Positions 49,045-61,614 of a DNA stretch of 64,000 bases are shown here, in pieces. The notes under the pieces were generated by a model, which did no database searches, was not told where the DNA came from, and saw nothing but the letters and a program-made list of their open reading frames with translations. The position numbers and the translations under genes are program-made. The DNA comes from Paulownia fortunei (Eukaryota; Streptophyta; Magnoliopsida; Lamiales; Paulowniaceae). How positions within the stretch are numbered: position 1 is the stretch's first letter; every line of letters starts with the position of its first letter. The stretch spans positions 14,038,071-14,102,070 of the forward strand of contig CM033118.1 of NCBI GenBank assembly GCA_019321725.1, read 5' to 3'.

Positions 49045-50100
49045 TCCTCCCCTCCTTATACAAATTTCATCCCGGAAATTTTACTTACCAAAAAGCTCTA
49101 GATATTTAACTATCATTTTATGTTTCCTTTCCCAAGTAGCTTCTTCTGTTGATTGACTTCTCCTTAGTACTTTAACTAATGAGATATTCTCATTTTGAAG
49201 TTGTTTTACATCCCTTACTAAAATCTCTATAGGTCTTTCTTTATATCTCCAACCTCAATTTAGTTCTATTAGTTATTTCTTTAGTACATAAAATAGATTC
49301 CTGATATACTTTCTTAAAATGAACACATGAAACACATTGTGAACTCGAGACATTGATGCAAAGAGGATGAGTTTACAGGCAATATCCCCAATTATCTCAA
49401 TAATGAAAAATAAATCAATGTACCTAGGATCAAGTTTGTAGGTAACATCCCCAAATTTTTATTTTTTTTCCCAAGCCGCATAATATATTTCATTGGAGAC
49501 ACCTTAAAAAATTTGGTATTCCTCTTAATCTGCATAACTCTATGGTCACCTCTAACTAATTTCCATAAATTGGTAATTTGTTCTACCACTTCTATCATTT
49601 TCCAAATCATATTCAGCCTAAAAAAACACCAAATTTATTTCAATAAAATGATGACCTATATTTTCTATCATACAATGCCTCATAGAGAACTATCCTAAGT
49701 AGTCTTATCATTATTGTTATATGAAATTCCACCCAAGGAAAAAATTGACATCAATAATCTAATGCACAAGCTTTAGGCATATCTTGCAAAGTCTAATTTG
49801 ATTGTTCTGATTGCCTATTGATGCATGGATAATCACAATATTAATATATAATTTTGTTTCCAATACCTGAAGTAAGATCTTCTAGGACGTGGACAAAGAC
49901 TTAAATCTACATCAGAACTAATAGACACTAATAAATTATAAAGTCTAACCACTTTTTATACATTTATCTTTCCATAGATTTCCAAGGAATACCTAGGGTA
50001 AATTGAGAAAGAATGAGCATATTCAGTTAACCGATGAACAATAACCCAATTCATTATCATATACAAAATTCATGAATGCTTTCTCATTTCCACCTGAAAA
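49045..50100 (-). pseudogene. Very degenerate pol remnant of element H
   Basis: The polypurine tract is at about 49060-49045 (minus strand). The region then follows the C-terminal integrase order of elements A and E, with only short recognisable pieces such as KVSPMKYIMRLGKK in 49610-49392. Many stops and indels. It is the oldest-looking piece in the window. Confidence 0.65.
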
Positions 50101-51017
50101 TAAAAGCATAACTAAATCATTCTTACATATGCACTTTTAAGTATATTCTTTTTTTTAGTAGCAAACTAAATATTAAAAATATATTCCATAATAGCTCGTC
50201 TAGTATCCGATATTTGTATATTTTATTGAGATCACAAACATCATTCATACCACTAAATAAAATAAATAAAAAGTACATGATCATCACCTAAAACTTAGTC
50301 TTGCAATTTCTTATCCCTCATAGTCACATCTATCTCTTACTAAGAGATTATTATCACTTAATACAAGAATCTATTTAAGTGCCTTTTATGCCTTTCATCT
50401 TAATCCTAACCTTTCATCGACCTTATTTTGAGCATTTGAAATTGAATCAATCAAAATCAGTCTTACCAAAATATTAATAAACAGATAATTCACCATTTAC
50501 TTTAAGTTATCCTCTATACAACCCTTAACTCCTATAATAGTTTATGATGTAAAATTTGTTTGAATATTAGTCTATTGTAATATTTCATTTCAATGACATC
50601 TGTAGTTATATGGATCATACAATAAATTCACTTACTAATAGTGTCCATCATTTCTTCAAGTTCAACTCCTTTTAAGTATATAGACATTTCAAGTACTTCG
50701 ATTTTGTAATGCCACATGTAGTATTACATAAATAATCTAATTAACTCGAAGAGTGTCGAGTAACTTTTCTATATTACATCAAACATATACCAAAACATAA
50801 TGAGATACACCACTATACATAATAAATAACTTATATCTAAAGTTGGAGTCACTACTGAATCTCAAATCAATTCTCTTGAAGTAATTAGAGATTTCTTCCC
50901 ACTTAGCAAACCATTCAAATTTCATATACATGTATGTATGATGAAAAAAAGCAATAACAACTAAGGGAAAATTTTGACTGAATACCCAATAATATCACTA
51001 ACCCAAAAAACTTTTCT
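50101..51017. other. No recognisable feature
   Basis: AT-rich sequence with no long frame, no LTR match that I can see and no RNA gene. It ends at the assembly gap. Confidence 0.6.
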
Positions 51018-51117
51018 NNNNNNNNNNNNNNNNNNNNNNNNNNNNNNNNNNNNNNNNNNNNNNNNNNNNNNNNNNNNNNNNNNNNNNNNNNNNNNNNNNN
51101 NNNNNNNNNNNNNNNNN
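51018..51117. other. Assembly gap of exactly 100 N
   Basis: A run of 100 N, the usual placeholder for a scaffold join of unknown size. Sequence on its two sides is of different element families, so contig order or distance here is not shown by the sequence itself. Confidence 0.98.
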
Positions 51118-51430
51118 AAATAAGTTATTTGGATAAGAAACTTCATTCAAGGACTGGGTGTAGTTCCATCTATTGTTGATCCAGTTATGATTTATTGCGA
51201 TAAAAAAGAGCCATTGCGCAAGCAAAGGAGCCAAGATCTCATCAAAGATCCAAGCATATTTTGAGATGATATTACTTGATCAGAAAGATCATTGGTAGAG
51301 GCGATATCATTGTGGATCAAGTTGCTTTAACATCAAATGTAGCAGACCCCACTCACTAAGATCTTAACACAGAAGGTATTTAACGGATACCTCGAGAAAC
51401 GAGTCTTAGATACATAGGCAATTGGGGATA
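51118..51430 (+). pseudogene. Ty1/copia RNase H, C-terminal end
   Basis: In broken frames the plus strand reads the end of a copia RNase H, including IIGRGDIIVDQVALTSNVADP and LRYIGNWG. It cannot be traced to the left of the N gap. The polypurine tract (GGGCAAGGGGAGAT, 51431-51444) follows. Confidence 0.82.
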
Positions 51431-51444
51431 GGGCAAGGGGAGAT

Positions 51445-51623
51445 TATTAGAGTAGGTTGTCGAGCGCCCCATTTACATTGGATGTATTGTACTCTTTTTT
51501 TTATAAAGACAATCATTGTGGGAATCATATTAATAAAAAAGACACTTTCTTTATCTTATATCTTGCATTTTTCTTTCTGTGCATTAGATAAAGTTCTTAG
51601 ATCAAATTTAGCTACGGGATATA
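51445..51623 (+). mobile_element. Copia 3' LTR fragment, plus strand
   Basis: First 179 bp of the copia LTR (start TATTAGAGTAGG, a changed TGTTAGAG). It is interrupted at 51624 by a minus-strand copia LTR of the same family. Confidence 0.82.
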
Positions 51624-53862
51624 TGTTGGGTTCACTATAATCGCTGGGGCATGCGTAGCGAAAAATTAAATTTTTATAAAAACATAAATTTATCAAATAA
51701 AACTATCCCCTTAATTCAAAAGCGATTCTAATGATCGTGCTTATTCAAGTGAATATAAATAAAATAAATATATTAATTCAGATTATACATTTCATGCGCA
51801 CCGGTTATTGTAGGGAATGAAGTAATTAATTGCTTATCAGAACTCGCAGAGATCCAAATGTCTCCCCTCTATTAGGTCCACAATATGAAAAGGTAACACT
51901 AATTAAAAGGATTCACTAGTTTCATTTTAATCATTTAATAATCTAGATACAGAGTAAACTTTGCCTTTTGATCCAATTTATGGATCAAAAACTAACTTTA
52001 TAAAACAATAAAGATTAATTTTTTAAGTTTTTGATATTTGGATATAAAGAGAATATCAAAAAACTAGTTTTCCTTAAAGAACAAGAAAACCAAGATTTCA
52101 AGAAAACACTGTTCTTTTTCTGTCTTTTCTTTTCTTTTCGAGAAAAAAAGAACACTTAACAAAATAATTTTTGTGAAAAATTACATATTATTTTCAATCC
52201 TCTCCTTTTAAATAGGGGCTGGAAATTTGCTCTTACTCCAACTTTTGGAGAGTTTGTCAATTTTGAACTACTTTAAAGTTTGATCTTGTAAGAATTTTAA
52301 ATATTCCAACAACTTTTCTTTTTCTCTCTCCAATGTATGAGACTTAGTTGAGACTCCATTAGTCATCAAACTTGTCTACATACATTCTTGATATTAATTT
52401 AAATACTTCAAATATATATATCAAATATATATCTAAAATATATTTATAAAAAATAAATCCCAACAGTTGACTTTTATCCTATAAAAATCGGTCACTTTAT
52501 TTATTTATTTATAAATATGTTAATTAAATAAATCATATTTTTTTAATTTATTCTCTTCATATTCTAGTGGGGCTTCTTAAGTGGTCCACTTTAATTTGGC
52601 TTGGACTTAAAAAGTCCACAAATCAATCTAATTGATTAATTATAATTTACTCTAATTGGGTTTGCTAATCAAATTATGTCCAATTAAATAATCTAATTAC
52701 TTAATTAAAAAAATTAATTTTATCATTAAATTAAATAGAACCCTTAATTAATTAATTTTCAATCATTGGATAAATTCCAAAATTAGAAATGTTACTTTAC
52801 AGAAAGATGTGTGACCCTCTTCGATTCACTACTAAGTTAGTAGTGGGCTTGCAATATTTGCAACTTATAAATAACAATTATTCTAATTAATTAATTCAAT
52901 TAATTAATCTGCTTGGAATTGACTCCTTAATTCCAAGAACCTCGTTATCCATGAAAACACCTAACAAGTAATCATGACAAACTAGTTTTAGGTAAAATAG
53001 TGAGTAAACATATTTCAGTTGTGAGTACCATACACGTATAGTCTTTTCGATAACTAATCTCGCAATTGAATCTAGGGCATGGATTGTAAGACGAAACCCT
53101 AAATAATTCAATAACTCTGATTCCATTTTAAATTCGAATGATTCTTGATGAATCATGATTCATCTTGCCTTGACCAAGGTCTTTGGATCAGGAACTATAA
53201 AAACACAGGAGATTCTCTTATTTAAAAAGATAAGTGTCGAATTCTATGTTGGCTACAGACAAACCTCCATGCACACCAATACAACACCTAACATACCTTC
53301 TTTATGATTATCAAGTAATCAAAAGATATATCAAAGTGTTGCAGGATGCACACAAGGCTACCATTGTACCTCAAGTCCAAGGATTAACCGTATACTATCG
53401 CAATAGAGAAATTCTTATTTTGACCGGCAAAGCCTTCAGGTTAGAATTTCTTGTGGGCCATGTTCGGTGTTTTCATTCCCTTACAAGTACCCAAATACAT
53501 GCACTTGCATCTCTACACTAATGCCAATGGAATGTGACATCCTCGTCTCATAAGTATGCATCGTATGTGCGAGTTTTACTGAACTATTTGATGTCCCATC
53601 TCAAAAAAAAAACTCTCAACTCGAAATTTATTTAAGACTAAAGCCTTAGAGGCCTGTTCCATGATCGCTATCATTTGCGTAACCATGCCCTATAGCTAAA
53701 TTTGATTTAAGGACTTTATGTAATGTGTAGAAATAAAAGATGCAAGACATAAGATAAAGAAAATGTCTTTTATTAATATGATTCCCAATAAGATTGTCTT
53801 TATAAAAGAAAAAAAATATAATTCACCTAATCAATTGGGGCACTGGGTATCCTAATCTAACA
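51624..53862 (-). mobile_element. Copia LTR, minus strand
   Basis: On the minus strand, TGTTAGATTAGG at 53862 to CCCAACA at 51624, 2239 bp. It is the 3' LTR of the minus-strand copia element whose pol lies at 53878-58469. It aligns in reverse to the solo LTR at 54038-56207. The polypurine tract on the minus strand is at 53877-53863. Confidence 0.85.
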
Positions 53863-53877
53863 ATCTCCCACTTGCCC

Positions 53878-54037
53878 TAGCTCCAATTGCCCATGTATCT
53901 AAGACCCATCTTCTCGAAATACCCGTTGAATACCTTCTATGCTAAGGGCTTAGTAAGCCAGTCTGCTATATTTTTTGCTAAGGCAACTCGATCCACAATG
54001 ACGCTGCCTCTACTAATAATTTATCTTATCAAGTTAT
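53878..54037 (-). pseudogene. Ty1/copia RNase H end, minus strand
   Basis: Encodes the last part of RNase H of the minus-strand copia element, up to the target site GTTAT (54033-54037), where a solo LTR is inserted. The frame resumes at 56208. Confidence 0.8.
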
Positions 54038-56207
54038 TGTTAGAGTAGGATGCCCAACGCCCCAATTAGATTGGGTGTATTATACTCTTTTGCTTTTGTA
54101 AAGACAATCTTATTGGGAATCATATTAATAAAATGGCATTTTCTTTATCTTATGTCTTGCATTTTTTATTTCTGCACATTAGATAAAGTCATTAGACCAA
54201 ATTTAGCTACGGGGCATGGTCGCGCATATGATGGCGATCATGGAACATGCCTCTAAGGCTTTGGTTTTAAATAAGTTCCGAGTCGAGAGTTTTTTGAGAT
54301 GGGATATCAAATAGCTCAGTAAGACTCGTACATATAATGCATGCTCGTGAGACGAGAATGTCACATTCCATTGGCATTAGCGTAGAGACGTAAGTGCATA
54401 TATGTGGGTGCTTGTTAGGGAACAAGTACACCGAATATGGCCCGCAAGAAATTCTTAGTTGGAGGCTTTGCCCGTCGAAATAAGAATTTCTGTGTTGCGA
54501 TAGTACACGACTAGTCCTTAGACTTGAGGCACGATGGTAGCCTTGTGTGCATCCTACAGCACTTTGATATATCTTCTGATTGCTTGACAATCACAAAGGG
54601 GGTATGTTGGGTGTTGCACTGGTGTGCATGGAGGTTTGTCAGTGGCCAACATAGAATTCGACACTTGTTTTTTTTTTAAACAAGGGAATCTCCTGTGTTT
54701 TCATAGTTCGTGATTCAAAGACCTTGGCCAAGGCAGAATGAATTATGATTCATCAAGAATCATTGGAGCTTGAAATGGGATCACATCAATTGAATCATTT
54801 AGGGTTTCGACTTATAATCCATGCCTTAGATTCAATTAGGAGATTAGCTGTCGAAAGGACCGTACGTGTATGGTACTCGCAACTGAAATAGGTTTACTCG
54901 CTATTTCACCTAAGACTAGTTTGCCATGATTACTTGCTAGGTGTTTTCATGGATAGTGAGGTTCTTAAAATTAAGGAGTTGATTCCAAGCGGATTAATTA
55001 ATTGGATTAATTAATTGGAATAATTATTATTCATAAGTTGCAAATGTTGCAAACCCACTACTAGCTTAGTAGTGAACCTAAGAGGGTCACACATCTTTAT
55101 GAAAAGTAACATTTTTAATTTTAGATTTTATCCAATGGTTGGAAATTAATTAATTAATACTAATCAATTAATTAATTAAGGGTTCTATTTAATTTAATAG
55201 TTAAATTAAATTATTCAATTAAGTAATTGGATTATTTAATTGGACCTAATTTGATTAGGAAGCCCAATTGGAGTAAATTAAATTAATCAATTGGATTGAT
55301 TAAATTGGGATTGAATCAATTGAATTGATTTGGGGATTTTTGAGTCCAAGCCCAAAATAAATGTGGATCACTTAAGAAGCCCACTAAAGTATGAAGAGAA
55401 TAAATTAAATAAATATGATTTATTTAATTAACATATTTATAGATAAATAAATAAAGTGACCAATTTTATAGGATAAAATAGGCCACTAAGATTTAATTTA
55501 TGTATAAATATAATTATAGTATATATATATATATGATATATATATCTATCTTGATATTATTTGAAGAGTTCAAATTAATATCAACAATGTATGTAGACAG
55601 TTTTGATGATTAATGTAGTCTCAAATTAGTCCACATACAATAGAAGAGTGAAAAAAAGAAGAGTTCTTGAAAGATTTGGAATCCTTCCAAGATAAGGTTT
55701 TGAAGTAGTTCAAAATAGAAAAACTTTCCAAGAGTTGGAAAAGGATTAAAATTTTCAACCCTATATATATGAGGGATGAAAATTACATAATTCAATTCAA
55801 AAATTTGAGCAAAAATATTTTGTTTAAAGTCTTCTATTTTTACTCTTCAAGAAAAAAGAAAAGAAAAAAAAAAGAAAATCAGTTTCTTGTTATTTTCTTC
55901 ATATTATTGTTTCAAGAACATAAAGAATCAATCTTTATTGTTCTTGAAAATATACTCCGGTTCTAGATTAGTAAACAATTAAAAGGATATTAGCGAATCC
56001 TTTTGATTGGTGTTGCTTTCCGTATCGTGGACCTGATAGAGGGGAGACACTTGGATCCCTGCGAGTTCTGATAGTCCAGGATATGCAATTGATCTTGAAT
56101 AAGCGCGATCGTTAAAATCGCTTTCGAATCAAAGGGGTTAAATTTATGTTTGATAAAAATTTTAATTTTCCACTGCGTATACCCCTGCGATTATAGCGAA
56201 CCCAACA
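54038..56207 (+). mobile_element. Copia solo LTR inserted in the minus-strand copia element
   Basis: 2170 bp from TGTTAGAG to CCCAACA, flanked by GTTAT (54033-54037 and 56208-56212), with no internal region. It is in the plus orientation inside a minus-strand RNase H. It is a solo LTR left by LTR-LTR recombination. A TATATATA run near 55763-55770 may be its promoter. Confidence 0.88.
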
Positions 56208-56500
56208 GTTATATCATCTCATTATGTGCTTGGATCTTTGATAAGATCTTGGCTCATTTGCTTACGTAATGGTTCCATTGTTATCACAGTAAATCATAAT
56301 TGGATCAACAACAGATGGAACTACACCCAAACCTTGAATGAAGTTTCTTATCCAAACAACTTCTTTTGTTGTAGCTAATGCAATAATATATTCACCTTTG
56401 GTGGTAAAGTCTACAGTCGTCTGTTGCTTGAAACTCTTCCAATTGACCGCACAACCATTCAGGTTAAATATATATCCAGACAAAGATTTTGAGTCATCTA
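56208..56500 (-). pseudogene. Ty1/copia RNase H, minus strand
   Basis: Open at 56483-56262 on the minus strand, with the copia RNase H pattern (MSGYIFNLNGCAVNWKS, then TTVDFTTKGEYIIAL, VVWIRNFIQGLGV and MIYCDNNG). It continues the fragment at 54037-53878 after removal of the solo LTR. Confidence 0.88.
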
Positions 56501-57656
56501 TATCATACTGAAAATTTGAGTATGTATATCTCTCTAGTTTTCATTCTCCATTACCGTATATCAAAAAGATATCCTTTGTCCTTCTTAAGTACTTTAGGGT
56601 CATCTTAATGGCTTTCCAGTATTCTTCTCCTGGATTGGACTGATATCTGCTCATGACACTCAAAGCATATATTATATCAAGTCTTGTACACAACATTGCA
56701 TACATTATGCGCTATATTGCGGAAGCATAAGGCATGCGAGCCATTCTTTCTCTCTCTTCAGATATCTTGGGAAACATAGCCTTATAGAGTAAAATCCCAT
56801 GACTCATAAGAAATAATCCTCATTTGGATTCCTCCATGCTAAACTCTAGTACGTTATCTATGTACATGGATTGGGATAGTTCGATCATCCTTCTAGGTCT
56901 GTCTCTATACATCTTTATTCCTAGGATAAAAGATGGATCTCCCAAGTCCTTCATGAAAAATTGATTATATAACTATGTCCTCATTCACTGCAACATCCAT
57001 GTATCATTCCCAATAAGTAGGATGTCATCAACGTAGAGCACAACAAATGTAACTACACTCCCACTAACCTTCTTATAGATAGATGGTTCGTCTGGGCTCT
57101 TATGAAAATCAAATGTTTTGATTGTTCATCAAATCAGATATTCCAACTCCTCAAACCTTGTTTGAGTCCATAAATAGATATCTGGAGCTTGCAAACCTTT
57201 TGCTCACTTCCACTAGATATGAAGCCTTTTGGCTACTTCATATAGATTTCTTCCTTAATATTTCTATTAAGAAAAGCAGTCTTCACATCCATTTTTCATA
57301 TCTCATAGTCATAATATGTAGATATAGCCAGTAGTATCCGAATAGATTTTGGCATCGCTACTGGTGAAAAAGTTTCCACATAATCAATTCCTGCTTCTAA
57401 GTATAACCTTTTTCAACTAGTCATGCCTTATAGGTTGCTACCTCTCCATCTACTCCAAGCTTCCACTTGTAGACTCATTTGTAGCTAATGGGAATAATTC
57501 CCTGTGATGGGTCAACTAAGGTCCATACCTTGTTAAAGTACATGGAATCTATCTCGAACTGCATAGCTTCTCGCCACTTCTCTAAGTCGATGTCAGACAT
57601 CGCCTCTCCATAACTTCTTGGATCATTATCTAAGAGGAGTCCCTATTTTTTGTTCT
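56501..57656 (-). pseudogene. Ty1/copia reverse transcriptase, minus strand
   Basis: The catalytic box YVDD is intact at 57035-57024 (minus strand), within VVLYVDDILLIGND. Flanking RT sequence is present in several frames with stops, so there is no long open frame. The domain order RNase H, RT, integrase on the reversed strand is that of copia. Confidence 0.82.
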
Positions 57657-58469
57657 CTAATAAAAGGTCGTACCTGTTAGGTACCCTTGAGATCCTTTTG
57701 GATCTATGAAGAAGTTGTGCTTTAGAGGGCCCACATCAGCTAGTACATCATCTACTACAACAATTAGGGTGTTTTTTGGTTCTTGAACCTCTTCAAGTTT
57801 CATGACTTTACTATTTCTCTCTAAAAGAAATTCTTCTTCAAGAAAGGCGGCATTCCTCAAAACAAACACCCTTTGTTCTGAGGTATTATGGAAATAGTAT
57901 CCAATAGATTCCTTTGGATACCCTAGAAACTTGCATAAGCTGGATCTCATATCTAACTTATCTCCCACTTGCTGCTTCACATAAGCAGCGCATCCCCATA
58001 CCCTAAGGTATTTGTAGGAAGGTGTCTTTCCACACCACATCTCATATGGTGTTTTAGGTACGGCTTTAGATAGCACCCTATTTAATATGTATGCCGTTGT
58101 TTCCAAGGCATAGCCCCAGAATGAAAGAGGCAATGTAGTGAAGCTCATTATGGATCAAACCATGTCCAACAAGGTTTGATTTCTGCATTCCACAACTCCG
58201 TTGAGTTGTGGAGTAGAAAAAAGAGTCCACTATGAGAGAATCATATTCTTTTTTAGATAATCCAAAAACTCTAGTATTCACCTTCTCGATCAGATCGAAG
58301 AGTCTTTATACTTAAGCCAATTTCTTTCTCTACTTCGGTTTTGAATTCTCTAAACTTTTCAAATACTTCATACTTATACTTTAAAAGGTACACATAATTA
58401 TACATAGAGAAGTCATCGGTAAAGATTAAGAAGTAGTTATAGTTCCTGTGGGCGCTAACACTTAGTGGC
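57657..58469 (-). pseudogene. Ty1/copia integrase, minus strand
   Basis: 163 open codons at 58148-57657 (TTAYILNRVLSKAVPKTPYE, then GKTPSYKYLRVWGCAAYVK). Upstream frames at 58281-58078 and to 58469 reach the core with FIDDFS. Sequence from 58089 onward is repeated at 1-375. The element is truncated at about 58469, where a gypsy LTR begins. Confidence 0.87.
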
Positions 58470-60256
58470 CTATGTGAATGGGGCTGGTTTTACAGCAATA
58501 AATCCATTAGTTTTGGAAATACTTTGACCTGGTTGTCTCTTTATTTATTCTATCTAAGGAGAAAATTTTGGGTGATTGAATATACTTAAGGGTGCCAAAA
58601 CCATTAATGTCATGAAGTGTGCAAAACTGTCTTGGTAGGAAAAATCTATTTAGTATGTTGTGAAGAGAGCTAAACTTGGGAAACTATATCCATGAGTTTT
58701 AGCAATTCTATAACATGGTTACATTATTTTTTATGTTAGATAAGTGTGATAAAAATTAGGTAGTGAATGAATATGTCTAAGGGTGTCAAAATCATGATGC
58801 AATTTATATTGGCAGCAGGAAAATGTGAAGCTGTGAATCTATCCCATTTGATTCATTAAAATGTTCTAACATGGATGTGTTTCATTTGATCGCTAAAATT
58901 TAGGGGGATGTTATAAGAGTTATAATACATCAATTAAGTAAGGTTAGTATATATTTAAGATGTGGAACAAAGGTGCGTAGAAGGTTGTATTCGGTTATAG
59001 TTTCTAAGTGGTAAGGTTGTTTAATTAAATTGAGATTCAAGATCTTTGTACTATATTAGGTATAATGAGCCTGTTAATTGAGGATGGTGATTGATATCTT
59101 ATATATTTATAGATTGTTTCACATCTAGGGTTAGGGAGTAGTTTTAACACACAACCGATCAAAGGTAAGTGAAAATCTATTTGCAACTACAATGCATGGG
59201 AATAATATTTCTTGCCTTATCTATATTAAATGTGATTCTTATGTCTTGGTGAGTGTATTATAAGTATTATAAATACCTTATAGTCCATACGTTGCTTGGA
59301 TGATGGGACATGAGATCCTTTGTGTCATTGAACATGCCATTCATCAACATTAACATGTGCCCACAATTGAGGTTTTTACATGCAAGACAATATTTTTAGA
59401 AAGAAAATATTTTGGTTGGCCACTACTAGTGTATCGAGGCCTGTGTATCGTATTGTTATGATATTTTGGGTCGCGGGTATTACTTCTCGGAGGATCATAG
59501 GGGTGGACAGGGAGTGTGCCTTTGGTGGTCACAAAAGGGTGGACCACTTGACTGTGCCATTATCAATGCCGCTAGTAGGAAGACAGGGCAGGATCACAAG
59601 GAAAGACAGGGGGTAGACCTTAGGTGATCCCGGGAGATGGCCCCCTAACTGTGTCGATATGTTTATGGCCATGTGATTTTTGATGAGAGCTCTATCCAGT
59701 ACATAGTAGGTGGGTCAAGGGCCCAATGATGGAAAATGACTTTGAATGAATTAGTTTTTATGCATGAGTTTGTATTTTTGTCATGGTCTCAGAGAAATGC
59801 ATTGCATATGTATTAGATTATCCTTTCATCATGCATGATTTTCACTTATTGAGCATTAGCTCACGTAGTTTACGCATTGTAGGAGAATTTGGTAATACTT
59901 GAAGCCATGGACTTACTGGGCAAGCGACTGGAGTTCCTACAGGTTTTGAGGATCGATGTACATAGATGACGATCTATTGGGCTGGTTGTTAACTTATTTG
60001 ATTTTGGAGTCTATTGTATTAAATTTTGGGACTTGTATAGTATGTTACCTTTAAAACTTTTCTGTATATGGGTATGTAAATATTGTGGTTGTTATAGGTC
60101 CTTTGTAGGTATGTATATTAGCTTGTGAGTGGGGAAATAATTTATTATTTATTAATATGTTACAGGCAGAAAAAAAAATTATGCATGCTCACAGGTTTTA
60201 TCATGTCAAATTACTATATATAATATATATAGTTGTGTAGTAATGGAGGTGTTACA
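58470..60256 (+). mobile_element. Truncated D LTR, second copy
   Basis: Equivalent of 376-2147, ending GTTACA. Its LTR open stretch is at 59380-59616. Confidence 0.85.
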
Positions 60257-60259
60257 GAG

Positions 60260-60273
60260 TGGGATCAGAGCCC
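60260..60273 (+). other. Primer binding site, second D copy (mutated)
   Basis: TGGGATCAGAGCCC, one base different from the functional TGGTATCAGAGCCC at 2151-2164. Confidence 0.85.
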
Positions 60274-60415
60274 GGTTACAGGTTCTGTAGACTGTACATG
60301 TACATAAACTTGGAACTTAAGAAAGCACAACTTTGTGCGTAAGTTTTATTTTATTATGTGATGCATTATTATTTCATGAATTATATTGGTCATGTTCTAA
60401 AACAGTATTGCAGTC

Positions 60416-61004
60416 ATGACAAGAACAAGGGGTGAGAGTAGTAGAGGAGGTAGAAATGAAAAAGGGGAGACACCTATGCCAAATGATGATTGGGACACTA
60501 TTATAAACAGACTTACAGAACTCATTCAGCAACAATCATAACAAATTCAACAACTCATCCAATAGAGGGATGTGGGTGGGCAACAGAGAGCTGAAATGAA
60601 TCAACCACAACCCCGAGCAGAACAAGTGGAGATAGTTGTGGAAAGATTCAGAAAACTCAATCCACCAACATTTAAAGATGCAGTATATCCCACAGCCACA
60701 GAGGATTGGCTGAGAACCCTAGAGAATATGTTCCAGTATAGCATAGTCTCAGAGGAAGAGAAGGTGATATGCACCTCTTTTATGCTTCATGGAAGTGCTG
60801 GACACTGGTGGGATACAATGAAGAGCATAGATGATCCTCTACTATGACATGGGAAAGATTTAAAGAGTTATTCAAGAATAAATACTTCACAGCTCCTATT
60901 TGTGCAATGAAGATGAATGAATTTATATAGCTGCAGTAGGGAACTGTGACAGTCAGCGACTACATTTGAAAATTTGAACAATTATCTAAGTTTGCTATGC
61001 ATAT
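60416..61004 (+). pseudogene. gag of D, second copy
   Basis: Same start and same interruption as 2307-2895. The capsid-like core is open at 60572-60847 (VERFRKLNPPTFKD, then ENMFQYSIVSEEEK). It ends at CATAT (61000-61004) before the E LTR. Confidence 0.85.
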
Positions 61005-61614
61005 TGTCATTTCAAATCTAATATTTTTCACACCTTATACAGCTCCAATATAGTGTTTCTCAATATTTATTTATCTATTTACAACCTATTTTAATTGTCA
61101 TATGATCGGATAATAAATACTTGCCCTAATTTCTTAACCGTTCATTCGGTCTCTAAACCGATTGACGCCCAATTCTTAAATGATTGTCTAGTTTGCATTT
61201 TTAAAATCATATACACACATGGACCTTGTAATAAGACACTTAAATCATATTATATCATGTCCAATATCCCAAGTATGTCAATCAATGGATGTATACCTTA
61301 AAAACACCTCGATCTAATTAAATCGAATCATATAAGCTTACTAGTGACACCTTTAACAGTTCTAAAATTATAACATATAACCTATGAATATCCAATATAT
61401 TAACCAATCTATTTTTTTTTCTTATCTACATATAGAATTACTTAATTAGGTTATAGGATCTCAACCATTAACATCAAGTAATAGCATTAGAGGTATAACG
61501 ATTAAGAATGCTATATAAGATGCCATATAGATGTTAATGAAAATTAATATATAAGTAGCATGTAGTGCATGAATCATATTAGCCAAGTGAGTAGTCTGAG
61601 GCTTGGGTATTACA
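61005..61614 (-). mobile_element. Shortened E 3' LTR, second copy
   Basis: Same TGACA end and same internal loss as 2896-3504. Confidence 0.83.

Noticed and set aside
51018..51234. Open frames spanning the N run
   Set aside because: They are artefacts of translating N; the real content at 51118 onward is copia RNase H on the plus strand.
53234..53521. 95-codon frame in the copia LTR and its counterpart at 54267-54590
   Set aside because: Both are antisense to the LTR orientation, in LTR sequence, with no family match; counted as LTR, not gene.
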